A model generated the notes under the pieces. It had not been told where the DNA came from. It did no database searches and saw nothing but the letters and a program-made list of their open reading frames with translations. This document shows, piece after piece, positions 8,437 to 15,843 of a stretch of 64,000 nt of DNA. Source of the DNA: Pedobacter endophyticus (lineage in GTDB: Bacteria > Bacteroidota > Bacteroidia > Sphingobacteriales > Sphingobacteriaceae); assembly GCF_015679185.1 (NCBI RefSeq), contig NZ_CP064939.1, positions 124,001 through 188,000 on the forward strand. The letters are read 5' to 3'. Made by a program: the position numbers and the translations under genes. Position 1 is the stretch's first letter. Every line of letters begins with the position of its first letter.

Positions 8437-9491
8437 TATTTAAAGATGTTTCTTTTATTTAAAGCCTCACGGTATTTCTTGGCGTTTGCCTCATGTTCTG
8501 CCTTGGTTTCAGCAAAATTGTGGTATCCCGAAAAATCCTCTTTGGCACACATATAAATGTAATTGTTCTGCTGGCGATTTAGCACCGCATCAATAGCGTT
8601 TATGCTCGGCATCATAATTGGGCCGGGAGGCAAACCCGCATATTTATAGGTGTTATAAAGCGATTGTACCTGCAGCAGCTTGTTAGTTACCCGCTTTACC
8701 GTAAAATCGTCGTTGGCGAAAATCACCGTTGGATCTGCCTGCAACAATATCCCCTTGTTTAACCTGTTGAGATACAAACCGGCTATAATGGGCATTTCTT
8801 TATCGTAAAGTGCCTCCGCATCAACTATAGACGCCAATGTGTAAACCTGCGATTGGGTTAAATTTAAGCTTTCAGCCTTTTTTCTGCGCTCTGCATTCCA
8901 AAACTGATCATACTCCTTATTCATCCGCACAAAAAAATCAGCAGGAGAAATATTCCAGTAAAGCTCGTACGTATTGGGAATAAACATGGTATAAACGTTA
9001 TCTGTTGTGAAACCGTATTTGCTTAGCAAAGCGGTAGAATCCAGCATGTTCATAAAGCTTAATGAATCGGCCTCTAAATTGCTGGCCAAATAAGCCGCAA
9101 AGTTTTCTTTCTTTCTGATGTTATGAAACTTTAGTTTAACAGGTTCTTGGTTACCCGCCTTAATTGTATTAATCAACGTGCGGTTCGTCATTCCCTTTTT
9201 CAATAAATACCTTCCCGGTTTTACGTTTGCAGGCAAGTTCATTTTCTCCGCCGCCGTCTCAAATGAAGACACGCTAACCACAATGTCTTTTTGTTTTAAA
9301 TTGGCAATCAGATCATCAAAATTGCTTCCGGTTTTAATGTATAGGTATTTCTGGTTCTGCGTTATGTTAGCCGCAAAGTACAGTCGGTAAACGTTTAGCG
9401 CAAAATATCCTCCACCAACAATAACCATCAGCACAATGGCAATAATCACTTTTTTTGCAGCACTCATTTTCTTTTTTTCTGTATCGGTCAT
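8436..9491 (-). CDS. mltG: endolytic murein transglycosylase MltG
   Basis: Cuts nascent peptidoglycan glycan strands at the inner membrane and so sets strand length. 351 residues: a cytoplasmic N-terminus, one membrane helix (about 12-32), a LysM-like region, then the YceG/MltG catalytic domain. The family core ASIVDAEA...LYLNRL...LLQADPTVIF is present; the Glu of DAEA aligns with the catalytic Glu. The first acid of this motif is Asp where many homologues have Glu. Co-transcribed with the upstream PASTA protein (15-nt gap), which also points to cell-wall work. Confidence 0.92.
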   Translation of the reverse strand: MTDTEKKKMSAAKKVIIAIVLMVIVGGGYFALNVYRLYFAANITQNQKYLYIKTGSNFDDLIANLKQKDIVVSVSSFETAAEKMNLPANVKPGRYLLKKGMTNRTLINTIKAGNQEPVKLKFHNIRKKENFAAYLASNLEADSLSFMNMLDSTALLSKYGFTTDNVYTMFIPNTYELYWNISPADFFVRMNKEYDQFWNAERRKKAESLNLTQSQVYTLASIVDAEALYDKEMPIIAGLYLNRLNKGILLQADPTVIFANDDFTVKRVTNKLLQVQSLYNTYKYAGLPPGPIMMPSINAIDAVLNRQQNNYIYMCAKEDFSGYHNFAETKAEHEANAKKYREALNKRNIFK

Positions 9492-9506
9492 TTTATTAAG
9501 GCCCGT

Positions 9507-10271
9507 TTATTGGTTAGATAATGTAATATTGATTTTTGTGCCGATGGCCACTTTCGTTAATGAATCTACGGGCATTGGGTCTTGTTTGGTAATTACTGCA
9601 TTCGCACTATCGGTAATGGCGCCTTCGTAAATAATTGTTCCCAAACTCAGGTTGGAGCCCTTCAAACTAAATTTCGCTTCATCAACGGTTAAGCCAACCA
9701 ATTGTGGCACATCTACCTCGCCATTACCGCGGCCATCGCCCAAAACCAGGTTAATTCGCGATCCGACCGGAATCTCATCCCCGGGCTGGATGGGTGCGCC
9801 GCCAAATGAAGCCTCTAAAACCACATCGCGGCTTACATCAGGTTTATAAGTTGTATCGCCAAGCTTCAACCTCGAGCTTTCGATAATTGCCTGTGCTTCT
9901 CTCAGCGTTTTAAAGGCAATATCAGGAAATTTGGTGTTTGGTGTTTTTCCTGCATTAATCGTGAGATAAATTGTTCTGTTATCCTTAACAAAAGTATTTG
10001 GGTCCGGATCCTGATCAATTACAATGCCGGCAGGCTGATCTAAAATGAACACAGAATCGACCTCGTATTTTAAGCCGGCAGCCTCAAGCTTTTGCACGGC
10101 CTGTTCGAAAGACAAACCCTTTACGATTGGAACATCTAAGCCCTGGCCATGTTTCGTGTAATACCTTAAGCTAAAAAAAGCAATGGCGAGTAAGCCAATA
10201 ACGGTTAAAAACGCGGCTAAGAGATTGTTTCTGAAGGATTTTGTTTTTAAATAATCAATAAATTTAGACAT
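9507..10271 (-). CDS. PASTA-domain membrane protein
   Basis: 254 residues: short cytoplasmic N-terminus, one membrane helix (about 16-34), then three PASTA repeats (about 42-110, 112-180, 186-253). PASTA domains bind uncrosslinked peptidoglycan or beta-lactam-like ligands. There is no kinase or penicillin-binding domain, unlike PknB or PBP2x, so this is a stand-alone envelope sensor or scaffold. First gene of the leftward operon with mltG; divergent from ddl at 10473, so all local neighbours act on the cell wall. Confidence 0.88.
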   Translation of the reverse strand: MSKFIDYLKTKSFRNNLLAAFLTVIGLLAIAFFSLRYYTKHGQGLDVPIVKGLSFEQAVQKLEAAGLKYEVDSVFILDQPAGIVIDQDPDPNTFVKDNRTIYLTINAGKTPNTKFPDIAFKTLREAQAIIESSRLKLGDTTYKPDVSRDVVLEASFGGAPIQPGDEIPVGSRINLVLGDGRGNGEVDVPQLVGLTVDEAKFSLKGSNLSLGTIIYEGAITDSANAVITKQDPMPVDSLTKVAIGTKINITLSNQ

Positions 10272-10417
10272 GAATGGGGTGTTATGCTTATAAATTCAAA
10301 TGTAGTTATTTTAATTAACGACTGAATGGGCGTTTTTGTTGATTGACAATGGGACTTTTAGCCGGCAGGGCAATCGCTTAAATTCATCCAAAATTAAATA
10401 AACCACAAAGATATTTA

Positions 10418-10425
10418 TATTTTTG
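10418..10425 (+). promoter_or_regulatory. -7 promoter element for ddl
   Basis: TATTTTTG matches the Bacteroidota TAnnTTTG element, 48 nt before the ddl start. No clear TTTG is seen upstream. Confidence 0.45.
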
Positions 10426-10472
10426 AGGATATATTTACAATCAATTTCTATTTATACTCGACGATTTTCAAC

Positions 10473-11459
10473 ATGAAGAAAACTATTGCTTTATTAACGG
10501 GCGGCACTACGGGCGAATGGGTGGTATCGGTAAAAAGTGCGGCCACTATTGCGCAACATATGGATACGGATTTGTATGAGGTGTACAAAATTATGCTCAA
10601 CGATAAAGGCTGGTTTTACGAGCCTGCGGATTCGGTTAAAATTGAGGTTGATAAAAACGATTTTTCTATCTTGCTCCAAGGTCGGAAAATTAAGTTCGAT
10701 GGTGTTTTTATTGCCATACACGGTTCGCCGGGCGAGGATGGAAAGCTTCAGGGCTATTTTGATATGCTGAACATTCGGTATACGACCTGCGATGCCTTAA
10801 CATCATCTATAACGATGAACAAGGGCTATACAAAAGCTATTGTTAACGGAATCGAGAATTTGAAGATTGCGAAATCGGTGCAGATTTTTAAAAATGGTAA
10901 CTATGATATTGCCAAAATAAAGTCTGATTTAAAACTCCCGTACTTTGTAAAGCCAAACAGCGGGGGAAGCAGCATTGGCATGAGCAAGGTTAAACATGCC
11001 GACGACCTGGAAGCGGCTGTTGATAAAGCTTTTAAGGAAGATAACCAGGTGTTGATTGAAGAATTTGTAAGTGGTAGAGAATTTTCTATTGGTGTTTTTA
11101 AGGCGAAAGGAGAAATCATTGTGTTGCCGACAACGGAGGTGATTCCGGCAAATGAATTTTTTGATTTTGAGGCAAAATACACCCCGGGCGCTACGAAAGA
11201 AATTACCCCAGGGGCAATGAGCGAGGAAGAATTTGCCCGGGTACATCAAATAGTGAAAGATATTTACATGAAATTAAACTGCAGGGGAGTGGTTCGGATT
11301 GATTATTTCCTTGAACATGAAACAAGTAACTTCTATTTTATCGAGATAAATACGATACCGGGCCAAACGGCTACGAGTTTTATTCCACAACAGGTTGCGG
11401 CCATGGGCTTAACATTAGGCCAGTTTTATACCGACTTAATTACAGAAACCTTGGGTTAA
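10473..11459 (+). CDS. ddl: D-alanine--D-alanine ligase
   Basis: Joins two D-alanines with ATP for the peptidoglycan stem peptide. 328 residues in ATP-grasp order: N-terminal domain, the lid segment with PYFVKPNSGGSSIGMSKV (about 155-172), the metal-binding strand RGVVRIDYFL, and the C-terminal motif FYFIEINTIPGQT. The N-terminal signature is GGTTGEWVVSVKSA, a slight variant of the usual GGxSxEhxVS. Length is typical. It precedes a Crp-type regulator by 13 nt. Confidence 0.95.
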   Translation: MKKTIALLTGGTTGEWVVSVKSAATIAQHMDTDLYEVYKIMLNDKGWFYEPADSVKIEVDKNDFSILLQGRKIKFDGVFIAIHGSPGEDGKLQGYFDMLNIRYTTCDALTSSITMNKGYTKAIVNGIENLKIAKSVQIFKNGNYDIAKIKSDLKLPYFVKPNSGGSSIGMSKVKHADDLEAAVDKAFKEDNQVLIEEFVSGREFSIGVFKAKGEIIVLPTTEVIPANEFFDFEAKYTPGATKEITPGAMSEEEFARVHQIVKDIYMKLNCRGVVRIDYFLEHETSNFYFIEINTIPGQTATSFIPQQVAAMGLTLGQFYTDLITETLG

Positions 11460-11472
11460 TGCCACGACTTTT

Positions 11473-12069
11473 ATGGATATTGAGCAACTTATAAAAAGTG
11501 GTTTTTCGGTTCGTGAATATCGAAAAGATAGCATTATTTATGAACCTGGTGGGTTGCCGCGATATGTTTACTTTATAAAGTGGGGCGAGGTAAGAATGGT
11601 AACGGTGAGCGACGAAGGGAAAGAGTTTATTCAGGGGATATTCAAAAGCGGGCAATACTTTGGTGAACCAGCGATGATTGTAAACCGCCGATACCTGGCC
11701 TTTACTATTGCCAACAAAAATTCGCAATTGGTTGCGGTTGGAAAAGATCAGTTTTTTGATCTGATTAAACAAGATCCCGAATTTAGTACGGGGTTGATTC
11801 AAACCCTCAGCCACAGGTTGTTCTACAAATCGATGATGCTCGAAGAACTGGCGAACGAAAAAGCTGAACACAGGCTGCTTACCATAATTAATTACCTGCT
11901 TATTGATGTTAAAGCGGGCGAGCCTTTAAAGGCCACAAGGAGGGAATTAGCAGATATGACCGGGCTGCGTGTTGAAACAGTAATTAGGGGTGTAAAAGTA
12001 CTGGCTGATAAAAAAATGATTACTGTTGAAAAGGGAAAAATTGTTAAAGCCGAGGCTTTTGCCGGATGA
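11473..12069 (+). CDS. Crp/Fnr-family transcriptional regulator
   Basis: 198 residues: an N-terminal cyclic-nucleotide-binding beta-roll (about 12-115, with SGQYFGEPAMI in the phosphate-binding cassette position) and a C-terminal winged helix (about 140-195, ATRRELADMTGLRVETVIRG as the HTH). There are no Cys residues of an Fnr-type cluster, so oxygen sensing by [4Fe-4S] is unlikely. The cassette lacks the full cAMP-binding set, so the ligand is uncertain. It lies 13 nt after ddl. Confidence 0.88.
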   Translation: MDIEQLIKSGFSVREYRKDSIIYEPGGLPRYVYFIKWGEVRMVTVSDEGKEFIQGIFKSGQYFGEPAMIVNRRYLAFTIANKNSQLVAVGKDQFFDLIKQDPEFSTGLIQTLSHRLFYKSMMLEELANEKAEHRLLTIINYLLIDVKAGEPLKATRRELADMTGLRVETVIRGVKVLADKKMITVEKGKIVKAEAFAG

Positions 12070-12419
12070 GATTTGTAATTTCGACTGATAAAAAAAATCG
12101 TTATTTGGAGCGCAGCGGAGAAAACCTGCGTTCGATTAATAAAACTCCTTTTCCACGCTATTAATTGGCGATTTGACATGATGAACGGTCGTCATCCTGA
12201 TACCGATAGCTATCGGTATGATTCGGGATCTCTATAGCATGAACACTAAGCAAGAAAGATGCTGAAATGGTTAAGCGATGTGCCTATAACACTTTCGCGA
12301 TTGCCTAAAGGCTTTTAGTCATCCGATGAATACTGTGCCACTCGCCTATATTGATCGGATGACTGGCTGCACAAAATAAACAGGGTATGCAATAATTCTA
12401 AATACAGGCGCTAATTCTT
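12070..12419. repeat. intergenic region with REP-like sequences
   Basis: No gene. It contains GTCGTCATCCTG followed by the 18-bp perfect palindrome TACCGATAGCTATCGGTA (12201-12218), and the phrase GAAATGGTTAAGCGATGTG (12264-12282) that recurs in part near 14840 and 15043. These are fragments of the dispersed repeats seen throughout the window. Confidence 0.65.
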
Positions 12420-13130
12420 AGTTGCAGGTGCCAGGTTATTAAATGTAGGTGCTAGGTTATTAAATGAAAGTGCTAGGTTATTAAATGCAAGTGCCAGGTT
12501 ATTAAATGAAAGTGCTAGGTTATTAAATGCAAGTGCCAGGTTATTAAATGTAGGTGCCAGGTTATTAAATGTAGGTGCTAGGTTATTAAATGCAAGTGCC
12601 AGGTTATTAAATGTAGGTGCTAGGTTATTAAATGCAGGTGCTAGGTTATTAAATGCAAGTGCCAGGTTATTAAATGCAAGTGCCAGGTTATTAAATGCAA
12701 GTGCTAGGTTATTAAATGCAAGTGCTAGGTTATTAAATGCAAGTGCTAGGTTATTAAATGCAAGTGCTAGGTTATTAAATGTAGGTGCCAGGTTATTAAA
12801 TGCAGGTGCCAGGTTATTAAATGTAGGTGCTAGGTTATTAAATGTAGGTGCTAGGTTATTAAATGCAAGTGCTAGGTTATTAAATGTAGGTGCTAGGTTA
12901 TTAAATGCAAGTGCTAGGTTATTAAATGCAAGTGCTAGGTTATTAAATGAAAGTGCTAGGTTATTAAATGTAGGTGCTAGGTTATTAAATGCAAGTGCCA
13001 GGTTATTAAATGGAAGTGCCAGGTTATTAAATGTAGGTGCCAGGTTATTAAATGCAAGTGCTAGGTTATTAAATGCAAGTGCTAGGTTATTAAATGTAGG
13101 TGCTAGGTTATTCTTCCGGGGTCTGTTCAT
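12411..13130 (-). CDS. possible heptapeptide-repeat protein (coding status uncertain)
   Basis: A 239-codon frame from ATG at 13130: MNRPRK, then 33 units of a seven-residue repeat NNLA-x-x-F, ending with TKN. Only positions 5-6 vary (LA, PT, PA, LS, LP). No stop or frameshift occurs in any unit, and one variable third base (CTA/CTG for Leu) is synonymous. There is no signal peptide, and it matches no repeat family I know. A 21-bp repeat with one open frame would also stay open by unit duplication alone, so this may be only a minisatellite. It is downstream of, and convergent with, the Crp-type gene. Confidence 0.35.
   Translation of the reverse strand: MNRPRKNNLAPTFNNLALAFNNLALAFNNLAPTFNNLALPFNNLALAFNNLAPTFNNLALSFNNLALAFNNLALAFNNLAPTFNNLALAFNNLAPTFNNLAPTFNNLAPAFNNLAPTFNNLALAFNNLALAFNNLALAFNNLALAFNNLALAFNNLALAFNNLAPAFNNLAPTFNNLALAFNNLAPTFNNLAPTFNNLALAFNNLALSFNNLALAFNNLALSFNNLAPTFNNLAPATKN
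12420..13112. repeat. 21-bp tandem array, 33 copies
   Basis: Unit GGTTATTAAATGCAAGTGCTA on the plus strand with variation confined to the three bases after AAATG (mainly CAA, TAG, CAG, AAA, GAA, with the following base G) and one C/T. 33 units of exactly 21 bp, without indels. Variants are mixed along the array and not sorted by position, which suggests repeated slippage or unequal exchange. Units lack distinct spacers, so this is not a CRISPR. Confidence 0.95.
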
Positions 13131-13144
13131 TAAACTGTGTGGGT

Positions 13145-13209
13145 CTGTAATCTCGTCCTGGCTAATACTGGATTTGAAATCCAGAGCTAGGGGAGTCAGG
13201 ATTACAAAT
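13145..13209. repeat. left part of a palindromic repeat split by the IS
   Basis: Matches the family at 14867-14948 and 14959-15040 up to ATTACAAAT at 13201-13209, where the insertion sequence begins. The remainder continues after the IS at 14540. Confidence 0.85.
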
Positions 13210-14539
13210 TAGGAGTGTTCGAAACCTTCATTTTTAGAAAAACAGACCTTTTTCCACATTTTTTGTTGATAAGAACTTGATTTTGTTTAATTTAAGGTGC
13301 TGCGTTTTTTGTTGTATACCTTTTTTTGAGCCTATCTTTGTCTGACAGTGCCCATACCTTCAAACATATCTATTAAGCAGCTTCTTGAGCTGATTCCTGA
13401 AAGTGAACTTAGTGTTCTAGCTCAGGTTACCAACGTAGATTACCAGGTAAAAACCCTTTACGGGCGTAGCATGTTCTACCTCCTTCTTTATGGGCTGGCT
13501 ACCTGTGAGAAAACAAGTCTGAGAGGCCTTGAGGACGTCTTCAACTCTAACCGTTTTAAAATACTTTTTTCGCTTGACCGTGACAGTACTGTCAAGTATA
13601 ATTCTCTTTCCGACCGTTTGGCAACGATGGAGCTGTCCTTCTTTGAAAAAGCACACGGGCTAATCTACTCGGTATTCAGCAGGCAGTTCTCATCTAGCGA
13701 GTCCGAGTCTCACAATATTGTTAGGGTAGATTCGACCATGGTGGCCGAGACTGCCAGTAAGCTTGCGGAGGGATGGCGGTTGGCTGTAAGAAAAACGGAA
13801 AGAGACAGGTTAAATACACGCTGTGCATGGAAGATCTTTTTCCCAGTAGTGTTCAGGTATTCACTTCACAAAGCGAGCTGAGTGAAGACAAAACCATTCC
13901 CCAGGCGATCCTGAAGGTGACCGATCCGAGTCCAAACACAGTATTTGTATTTGATCGGGGGGTAAGCAGCAGAAAGACATTTGCCGCCATTGATGAGAGG
14001 GACTGGAATTTCGTCACCAGGATGAAAACCAATGCCCGGTATCACAGGCTGGAAGAACTGGAGCTGCCCGAAAGCCTGCTGATGGATAATATGGTGATTA
14101 GATCGGATGAACTCGTTGAGCTTTATGACCGAAACAGCAAGCGGTTGCCCAATAAATTCAGGCTTGTAAAAGGGCTGAATGCTAAGGGCAAGGAGTTTTT
14201 CTTGCTGTCCAATATGTTGGATACCCCCGTTTGGGAAATAATTGATATCTATAAAAAGAGATGGGACATCGAAGTGTTTTTCAGGTTCATCAAACAGGAG
14301 CTGAACTTTAACCATTTCATGTCAACCAATACCAACGGCATAAAGATCATCCTATACATGACCCTGATCCTCTCAATGCTCATCCTTATTTATAAAAAGA
14401 GCAATAAAACCGGCTATAAAACAGCAAAAAGGCGTATTTCGATGGAACTGGACGACCTAGTTACGATTCAGATAGTTATTGCTTGCGGCGGCAACCCAGA
14501 CCTAGTTTTTAGAGGGCCTTAGGGTTTCGAACACTCCTA
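13210..14539 (+). mobile_element. IS4-family insertion sequence, 1330 bp
   Basis: Left end TAGGAGTGTTCGAAACC at 13210; its exact reverse complement ends at 14539. The flanks carry the 9-bp direct repeat ATTACAAAT (13201-13209 and 14540-14548), a target-site duplication of the size used by IS4-family elements. The interrupted target is a palindromic repeat whose intact copies lie at 14867 and 14959. A third copy of the end sequence lies just outside at 14567-14594, so the true right end could also be 14594 (same 9-bp flank at 14595-14603). Confidence 0.85.
13348..14522 (+). pseudogene. IS4-family transposase, frameshifted
   Basis: DDE transposase in two frames: 13348-13881 (GTG start) and 13773-14522. 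The parts join only after a -1 shift at 13773 (GGA followed by ATG sharing the A). The first DDE aspartate is D128 in VRVDSTMVAE; the second is in VFVFDRGVSS; the third acid lies in the IS4 signature Y-x2-R-x3-E-x6-K (YKKRWDIEVFFRFIK). No X-XXY-YYZ slippery heptamer is visible at the junction, so loss of one A is more likely than programmed frameshifting. After the shift point, frame 1 encodes an unrelated Arg-rich tail. Confidence 0.82.
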
Positions 14540-14548
14540 ATTACAAAT

Positions 14549-14603
14549 CCTGACTAGCGTGGTTTCCTAAAAATGAAGGTTTCGAACACTCCTAATTACA
14601 AAT
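14549..14603. other. extra IS end next to the insertion
   Basis: After the target duplication, the target sequence continues as CCTGACTAGCG and then repeats a second IS end: 14567-14594 is the exact reverse complement of the first 28 bases of the IS left end, followed again by ATTACAAAT and CCTGACTAGCGGGG. It looks like the remnant of a second, inverted copy or of an end duplication. Confidence 0.75.
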
Positions 14604-14619
14604 CCTGACTAGCGGGGTT

Positions 14620-14641
14620 AAATCCGATAGCTATCGGATTT
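14620..14641. repeat. 22-bp perfect palindrome with core GATAGCTATC
   Basis: AATCCGATAGCTATCGGATT with one further A/T pair outside. The same core is found at 12201-12218, 60522-60539, and (one arm changed) near 41555-41569. Confidence 0.85.
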
Positions 14642-14653
14642 GCACTGCTTTCA

Positions 14654-14826
14654 TAACCTCTCCCTATGAACGTTCGGGTTAAAAGCAATGCCTCTGCGTT
14701 CCCTTCCGACTTCTTCGGAAGGGATGTACAGACAGCGCAAAAACCACCGACATTAAAAGGGAGAGGTTTAGGACGCCAAATTTAATACTGCGCTCAGGCT
14801 CTCGCTTTGCTTTTTGAGACAGCCTC
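14654..14826 (+). repeat. MITE-like repeat, family copy A
   Basis: Starts TAACCTCTCCCTAT and includes AAAGGGAGAGGTTTA as an internal inverted arm, with a central hairpin at 14701-14723 (CCCTTCCGA/TTCGGAAGGG) and the right end TTTTTGAGACAGCCTC. Copies: B at 59014-59185 (same orientation) and C at 41515-41701 (inverted). No coding potential. Confidence 0.82.
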
Positions 14827-14866
14827 AGCGTGGCCCAGCTAAGCGATGTGCCTATAACACTTCGGC

Positions 14867-15040
14867 GATTTGTAATCTCGTCTTAGCTAATACTGGATTT
14901 GAAATCCAGAGCTAGGGGAGTCAGGATTACAAATCCTGACTAGCGGGGATGCTTCCGCGATTTGCAAACTCGTCTTAGCTAATACTGGATTTGAAATCCA
15001 GAGCTAGGGGAGTCAGGATTACAAATCCTGACTAGCGGGG
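14867..15040 (+). repeat. two tandem nested-palindrome repeats
   Basis: Units 14867-14948 and 14959-15040. Each has outer arms GATTTGTAATC/GATTACAAATC (second unit GATTTGCAAAC on the left), an inner palindrome CTGGATTTGAAATCCAG, and ends CCTGACTAGCGGGG. The same sequence was the target of the IS at 13210. Together with copy A the region 14523-15209 holds no gene. Confidence 0.82.
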
Positions 15041-15182
15041 TGCTGAAATGGCTAAGCGATGTGCGGGTGTTACACTTAGGATGACAGCGAAAATAAAAAC
15101 GCAGCCCGACAGTTAAAACAGATGCGCTGTTAACCTGTTTATAAAGATGATATAGGTCATAAATTACCAAAATACAAAAAGG

Positions 15183-15190
15183 TAGATTTG
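15183..15190 (+). promoter_or_regulatory. -7 promoter element for the DUF983 gene
   Basis: TAGATTTG fits TAnnTTTG and is followed by C, 19 nt before the ATG at 15210. Confidence 0.5.
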
Positions 15191-15209
15191 CACTATTAAA
15201 TACAGAATT

Positions 15210-15611
15210 ATGGCAGAGTTATCTAAATTTCAAGCTTTTTTACAATGTAAGTGCCCCAGATGCCGCAAAGGCAATATATTTACAGGTAGTGCCTACGCAT
15301 TCAGGCTTCAAAAAACCAATGAACACTGCCCGCATTGCAACTTAAAATTTGAACGCGAACCGGGATTTTTTTATGTAGCGATGTTTGTGAGCTACGCCAT
15401 GAATGTTGCCGAGATTATTACAATAGGTGTGGCCTCGTACATTTTAGGGCTAGATTTAGTTTACGAAAACCTTTGGTATTACGTAGGTCTGATCTTATTC
15501 GGGGTGCTCTTATGCTCGCCGATAAATTATAGATATTCGCGGGTAATTTTACTTCATTACTTAACGCCCGGCTTGCATTATATTCCTGGTAGCGGCGATA
15601 AAAAAGCTTAA
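15210..15611 (+). CDS. DUF983 membrane protein
   Basis: 133 residues. The N-terminus carries two CxxC pairs (CKCPRCRKG near 13-21 and CPHC near 40-43), as in zinc-ribbon-containing DUF983 proteins, followed by the family phrase EREPGFFYVAMFVSYA and two membrane segments (about 55-75 and 83-105). Family function is unknown. Single gene with its own promoter. Confidence 0.88.
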   Translation: MAELSKFQAFLQCKCPRCRKGNIFTGSAYAFRLQKTNEHCPHCNLKFEREPGFFYVAMFVSYAMNVAEIITIGVASYILGLDLVYENLWYYVGLILFGVLLCSPINYRYSRVILLHYLTPGLHYIPGSGDKKA

Positions 15612-15843
15612 AATGGTGTTAAAGTTCATCTCTATATAATAAACAATACCGCTTAATTACGCCTGAAGTTAAAGCGTCAGCATCATCCTTGTTTTCCATC
15701 TAAATCTACACAGCTACTTAAAAGAGTTAAGGTGAAATAAACGGTATCGGGACAGAAACTTTTAAAAAAAAATCCGTTTTTACAACTATTGGTTGTTAAA
15801 AAGAACTATATTCATAGATTTTTAAATTAAATCGTAGTTGTAT

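Noticed and set aside
11440..11871. 143-aa minus-strand ORF
   Set aside because: Antisense shadow of the Crp/Fnr gene.
12420..13112. CRISPR array
   Set aside because: Units are 21 bp, direct and contiguous, with no unique spacers and no cas genes.
13773..13881. Programmed -1 frameshift in the transposase
   Set aside because: No slippery heptamer in the right phase at the junction; GGAGGGATGG does not fit. Kept as a frameshift mutation, with a check suggested.
13866..14315. 149-aa minus-strand ORF
   Set aside because: Lies wholly inside the transposase in another frame and has no recognisable features.
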